Shown piece by piece: positions 60,371 to 64,000 of a stretch of 64,000 nt of DNA. The position numbers were made by a program, and so were the translations under genes. Location of the stretch: positions 1 through 64,000 of the forward strand of contig NZ_JAJLLW010000008.1 of assembly GCF_020991005.1 (NCBI RefSeq), written 5' to 3'. Position 1 is the first letter of the stretch. Every line of letters begins with the position of its first letter. Source of the DNA: Halomonas sp. CUBES01. GTDB taxonomy: Bacteria > Pseudomonadota > Gammaproteobacteria > Pseudomonadales > Halomonadaceae. The notes below the pieces were generated by a model. That model did no database searches and was not told the origin of the DNA. It worked only from the letters and a program-made list of their open reading frames with translations.

Positions 60371-61693
60371 GTGTCGTACGTCGCCCGCCGCCACGGTAAA
60401 GTGGTTCGTCTGGCCTGGCCCATCATGCTGGGCATGCTGTCGCAGAGCATGCTCAACCTGGTCGATGCGGCAATGGTCGGCCGTCTGGGTGAGACCGCCT
60501 TGGCGGGCGTCGGACTTGGCGGCTACGCCATGTTCATGATGACGGCATTGGTGTTCGGTCTTTCTTCCAGCGTTCAGTCGCAAACCGCGCAACGCCAGGG
60601 GGCCGGCGCTTCCCTCACCTCCCCGCTTTATGCCGGGCTATGGCTCGGCTTGCTAAGCGGGATGCTGGTGACCTTGCTGGCCTGGTGGCAGGCGCCCTGG
60701 CTTATGCAGTGGCTATCGCCGGCACCGGACGTGCATGACGTGGCCATCGACTACTTTCGCTGGCGCGTGCTTGCGCTGACGGCCATCGCCCTTACCCTGT
60801 GTTTCAGAGGGTATTGGAACGGCCGTCAGCATACCCAACTGTATTTGCGTATTATCGTCGCCGTGCATCTGCTCAATGTACTACTCAGCGCCGGCTTGAT
60901 TTTTGGCCTCGCAGGGTTTCCTCGATTGGGCGCTACGGGCGCGGGAGTAGGCACCACGCTGTCGATCATGGTCGGGCTTCTGCTTTGGGTATGGGTGACC
61001 CTGCGCCGTGACGCTTATGCGCGGTGGCGTCAATTACGCCCCGACAGTCAGATACTACGCGCCACCGCCCGGCTAGCGCTGCCGCATTCGGCCCAGCAGC
61101 TCTGGTTCGCGGCCGGCTACGCGGTGCTGTTCTGGCTGTTGAGCCAGCTCGGCACGGCAAGCGTTGCCGTGGGGCACGTCTTGATCAACCTGTCGTTATT
61201 ATTGATCCTTCCTGGCGTTGGCGTCGGGGTGGCGGCCATGAGCCTGGTCGGCGAAGCGCTTGGCCGAGACGCCGAACAAGAAGCCCACCGCTGGGGAATG
61301 GACGCGCTGTGGGTGGCGTGGCTACTGCTCGCCGTGTTGGCGCTGCCGATGCTGTGGGTGCCTGAATGGGTGCTGGCGCTGTTTTTCAGCAGCCCTGAAC
61401 TGATTGACCTGGGGACGCTGCCGCTGCAGTTGACCGGCCTGATGATGATAATCGACGCGGCGGCGCTGGTGCTGGCCCAAGCGCTGATGGGTGCGGGTGC
61501 TCAACGCACCGTGATGATCGTCACGCTTGGCATGCAGTGGCTGGTCTTTTTACCGCTGGCATGGTGGGTCGGGTTGAAGCTTGGCCATGGCCTGCTCGGC
61601 ATTTGGCTGATGCAGCTGCTTTACCGGCTCATCAATTCAACTGGTTTTTTGTGGATATGGCAACGCCGCCAATGGGCGTCGTCGCCGGCTTAA
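60371..61693 (+). CDS. MATE-family multidrug/Na+ efflux transporter (NorM-like)
   Basis: A 440-residue transporter with about 12 membrane helices in two repeated bundles. AWPIMLGMLSQSMLNLVDAAMVGRLGETALAGVGLG is the first MATE signature, and SLVGEALGRD in the second half is another. The GTG start lies two bases after the metH stop, so it is likely co-transcribed with metH, although no functional link is known. NorM types use Na+ or H+; the substrate is not predictable. Confidence 0.92.
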   Translation: MSYVARRHGKVVRLAWPIMLGMLSQSMLNLVDAAMVGRLGETALAGVGLGGYAMFMMTALVFGLSSSVQSQTAQRQGAGASLTSPLYAGLWLGLLSGMLVTLLAWWQAPWLMQWLSPAPDVHDVAIDYFRWRVLALTAIALTLCFRGYWNGRQHTQLYLRIIVAVHLLNVLLSAGLIFGLAGFPRLGATGAGVGTTLSIMVGLLLWVWVTLRRDAYARWRQLRPDSQILRATARLALPHSAQQLWFAAGYAVLFWLLSQLGTASVAVGHVLINLSLLLILPGVGVGVAAMSLVGEALGRDAEQEAHRWGMDALWVAWLLLAVLALPMLWVPEWVLALFFSSPELIDLGTLPLQLTGLMMIIDAAALVLAQALMGAGAQRTVMIVTLGMQWLVFLPLAWWVGLKLGHGLLGIWLMQLLYRLINSTGFLWIWQRRQWASSPA

Positions 61694-61722
61694 ATGCTAT
61701 TTTGAGATAAAAAGATAATTAT

Positions 61723-61741
61723 ATATTCTTTTGTAGAATAT
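61723..61741. promoter_or_regulatory. Inverted repeat in the cysI upstream region
   Basis: ATATTCT (61723-61729) and AGAATAT (61735-61741) flank TTTGT in an AT-rich gap, about 77 bases before cysI. The spacing suits a LysR-type operator (T-N11-A), so CysB control is a reasonable guess; no clear -35 box is seen, as expected for an activator-dependent promoter. Confidence 0.4.
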
Positions 61742-61817
61742 GACGCCCGCGTTAAGGTGGCGACACTGATTCGTCCCGTTGCAACGTGACAACTTCGCTT
61801 TAGCAGGACCGTGCCCC

Positions 61818-63473
61818 ATGTACCGTTATGATATTCACGACCAAACGCTGGTAGATGAGCGTGTCGCTCAGTTCCGCGATCAGATGGATCGTTACCGCGC
61901 CGGGCGTTTGGGAGAGGAAGAATTTCGTCCACTGCGTCTGCAGAATGGACTCTATATCCAACGACATGCGCCGATGCTGCGCATCGCGATTCCCTATGGC
62001 ATGCTCGCCGGCTATCAGCTGCGCGCACTGGGCGACATCACCCGCCGCTATGATCGCGGCTATGGTCACTTCACGACGCGCCAGAATCTGCAGCTTAACT
62101 GGCCGGCGATCGAAGACGTGCCGGACATCCTGGCAGACCTTGCCAAGGTGGAGATGCATGCCATCCAGACCAGCGGTAACTGCATCCGCAACACGACCAG
62201 TGACCAGTTTGCCGGTATCGCCAACGACGAAGTCGAAGACCCGCGCCCCTGGTGCGAGCTGATTCGTCAATGGTCGACCCTGCACCCGGAGTTTGCTTAC
62301 CTGCCGCGCAAGTTCAAGATTGCCGTGAGCGGCGCCGCGCAGGATCGTGCGGCCATTCAGGTTCACGATATCGGCCTGCGGCTGTGGTACAACGACGCAG
62401 GCGAATTGCGCGTCAGGGTACTCGCCGGTGGTGGCCTGGGCCGCACGCCGATGATCGGCGATGTGGTTCGCGACGACCTGCCCTGGCAGCACCTGCTGAC
62501 CTACCTGGAAGCCTGTGTGCGGGTGTACAACCAGTTTGGCCGCCGTGACAACAAATTCAAGGCGCGGATCAAGATCCTGGTCAAGGCGCTGGGTATCGAG
62601 GAATATCGCCGCCGCGTCGAGGAAGAGTGGGCGCACTTGAAAGACGGCCCGCAAACGCTCAATCAAGCCGCCGTGGATGCGGCGAAAGCCCACTTTCCCG
62701 AGCCTGAGCGTCGCGAGGTGGGCGAAGCTGCCGTGGCGGCGTTCGAGCGCCTACGCCAGGATGATCGTGGCTTCGCGCGTTTCGTGACCAATAACGTCAC
62801 CGACCACAAGGTGTACGGCTACAAGGCCGTGACGCTGTCGCTGAAACGCCGCGAACACGCCCCGGGGGATGTCACGGCTGACCAGATGGATGCGATTGCC
62901 GACCTCGCCGACCGCTACAGCTTTGGCGAAGTCCGCGTGACCCACGAACAGAACCTGGTTCTTTCGGACGTACCGGTGGATGAACTCGAAGCGCTCTGGA
63001 AGGAGCTAGACGCCCTGGGGATGGCCAATCCGACGGTGGGCACGCTCAACGATATTATCTGCTGCCCCGGCGGCGACTACTGTAGTCTGGCCAATGCCGT
63101 GTCGATCCCCATCGCTCAGGCTCTGCAGGAACGTTTTGAAGACCTCGACTTCCTCTACGACCTGGGGCCTGTGGATCTCAATATTTCCGGCTGCATGAAT
63201 GCCTGTGGCCACCACCACGTGGGCCATATCGGCATCCTGGGCGTCGACAAGAAGGGCGAGGAGTACTACCAGGTATCGATTGGCGGCAACGCCACCGACG
63301 ACGCCTCATTGGGTAAAATCCTTGGCCCGTCGTTCTTCCGTGAAGACGTCCCCGGTGTGGTCGAGAAAGTCCTCCAGGTGTATGTATCACAGCGTCACGA
63401 AGACGAGCGCTTCCTGGATACCTATCGCCGCATTGGCCTGAAACCCTTCAAGGAGCACGTTTATGCCAAGTAA
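61818..63473 (+). CDS. cysI: Sulfite reductase hemoprotein (nitrite/sulfite reductase family)
   Basis: A 551-residue siroheme/4Fe-4S enzyme of assimilatory sulfate reduction, reducing sulfite to sulfide. The two ferredoxin-like halves are seen (FTTRQNLQLNW, and RVTHEQNLVLSDV), and the cluster/siroheme motifs are complete: CPGGDYC and GCMNACGHH. The ATG at 61818 (MYRYDIHD) is preceded by AGGA; the frame opens further back to 61779. It resembles the stand-alone pseudomonad CysI followed by a DUF934 gene, and overlaps that gene by 11 bases. Confidence 0.93.
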   Translation: MYRYDIHDQTLVDERVAQFRDQMDRYRAGRLGEEEFRPLRLQNGLYIQRHAPMLRIAIPYGMLAGYQLRALGDITRRYDRGYGHFTTRQNLQLNWPAIEDVPDILADLAKVEMHAIQTSGNCIRNTTSDQFAGIANDEVEDPRPWCELIRQWSTLHPEFAYLPRKFKIAVSGAAQDRAAIQVHDIGLRLWYNDAGELRVRVLAGGGLGRTPMIGDVVRDDLPWQHLLTYLEACVRVYNQFGRRDNKFKARIKILVKALGIEEYRRRVEEEWAHLKDGPQTLNQAAVDAAKAHFPEPERREVGEAAVAAFERLRQDDRGFARFVTNNVTDHKVYGYKAVTLSLKRREHAPGDVTADQMDAIADLADRYSFGEVRVTHEQNLVLSDVPVDELEALWKELDALGMANPTVGTLNDIICCPGGDYCSLANAVSIPIAQALQERFEDLDFLYDLGPVDLNISGCMNACGHHHVGHIGILGVDKKGEEYYQVSIGGNATDDASLGKILGPSFFREDVPGVVEKVLQVYVSQRHEDERFLDTYRRIGLKPFKEHVYAK

Positions 63474-64000
63474 TGCCACGGCGGGCGATGCGCCATCAAT
63501 GGCTCCGGTGCACGTCGACCATCTGATCGCCGACGGTGAACTGGCGGCGGAAAACGCCTGGTGCGTGTCCTACGATGCAGAGGCGCTCCCCGAGCGGCGC
63601 CCGGCGTTTGTCCCCCTGGCGCTCTGGGAGGCCAATCAGGAGGATACCGAGCTGGCACCGCTGCTGCCCAGCGACTGCGAATTGACCGCCGAACTGGTCA
63701 AGAGCATCAGCGCGGCCCCGGCGATCGCGATTGATTTTCCGGCGTTCACCGACGGCCGTGGCTACTCCATCGCGCGCCTGCTGCGCGAGCGGTTTGGCTA
63801 TCGCGGTGAAATCCGCGCGGTGGGTGATGTGCTGGTCGACCAGTTGAATTACATGCAGCGCTGCGGTTTCAATGCCATGGCCCTGCGCGACGACCAGCAC
63901 CCTGACGATGCCCTGCGCGCACTTAATGCCTTCAGCGTGCGCTATCAGCCTGATGTCGAAGAGCGCCAGGCGCTGTTTGAAAAGCGCCTGAACGCCGACA
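63463..64000 (+). CDS. DUF934 protein (partial, cut at window edge)
   Basis: An open frame begins at ATG 63463, overlapping the cysI end by 11 bases, and runs 179 codons to the last base without a stop, so the 3' end is missing. FPAFTDGRGYSIARLLRERFGYRGEIRAVGDVL and QLNYMQRCGFNAMAL are the conserved core of DUF934. The family is regularly paired with this type of sulfite reductase and is thought to assist assimilatory sulfur metabolism; its biochemical role is not established. AAGGAG lies about 10 bases upstream. Confidence 0.88.
   Translation, partial: MPSNATAGDAPSMAPVHVDHLIADGELAAENAWCVSYDAEALPERRPAFVPLALWEANQEDTELAPLLPSDCELTAELVKSISAAPAIAIDFPAFTDGRGYSIARLLRERFGYRGEIRAVGDVLVDQLNYMQRCGFNAMALRDDQHPDDALRALNAFSVRYQPDVEERQALFEKRLNAD

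Overview
The window reads as a stretch of core chromosome from a moderately halophilic gammaproteobacterium, most likely Halomonas or a close relative in the Halomonadaceae. The support is a complete ectoine operon (ectABC), the gammaproteobacterial order ruvC-ruvA-ruvB-ybgC-tolQRAB-pal-cpoB, Pseudomonas/Halomonas-type neighbourhoods (a mupP-like phosphatase next to ubiG and facing a YciK-type reductase, cysI followed by a DUF934 gene), GC-rich coding sequence with AT-rich gaps, and compact operons with frequent ATGA overlaps. No prophage, insertion sequence, CRISPR array or rRNA gene is visible. Genus assignment is inference.

Layout. 1-5450: tRNA-His, a large ammonium-transporter/PAS/GGDEF/EAL fusion on the minus strand, an FAD amino-acid dehydrogenase and a small YjfB-like protein. 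5600-12700: prfC, a TatD-type hydrolase, ygfZ, an HMA-like/OsmC pair, uvrB and nei. 12860-20260: class I fumarase, cardiolipin synthase, a HypT-like LysR regulator, an NadM-Nudix enzyme, a YihY membrane protein, acylphosphatase and a 2-hydroxyacid dehydrogenase. 20440-30360: a zinc-ribbon protein, aspS, ruvC, then ruvAB-ybgC-tolQRAB-pal-cpoB (Holliday-junction processing followed by the envelope-spanning Tol-Pal system). 30385-32565: YciK-type SDR, mupP-like phosphatase and ubiG. 32711-41694: galU, a UDP-sugar dehydrogenase-like protein without the usual catalytic cysteine, a membrane coiled-coil protein, then tamA-tamB. 41705-47180: msrA, carbonic anhydrase, glutathione reductase and ectABC behind a recognisable promoter. 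47284-51443: a DUF3833 lipoprotein and a three-gene cluster (retropepsin-like lipoprotein, transglutaminase-like/7TM protein, RimK-like ATP-grasp ligase). 51493-53168: zur-hisI-yidD facing sufE. 53205-55668: a tyrosine recombinase and a KfrA-type coiled-coil DNA-binding protein, divergently transcribed from an AT-rich gap that holds inverted repeats. 55757-64000: nfuA, metH, a MATE exporter, cysI-type sulfite reductase and a DUF934 gene cut off by the window edge.

The most interesting regions are: (i) the recombinase/KfrA pair with a 12-10-12 inverted repeat, repeated TTCAAGA motifs, a second palindrome and a G-quadruplex-type tract, laid out like the tnpS/tnpT cointegrate-resolution module of Tn4651-type transposons but with no transposon around it; (ii) the ammonium channel fused to a complete c-di-GMP synthesis and breakdown module; (iii) the predicted peptide-ligation/proteolysis cluster at 48-51.4 kb; (iv) the unusual zur-hisI-yidD unit; and (v) the Ugd homologue with altered nucleotide-binding and catalytic motifs. 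Start codons were re-chosen from ribosome-binding sites and family N-termini where the longest frame looked over-extended. All functional calls come from reading the sequence and from knowledge of the families; no database search was run.
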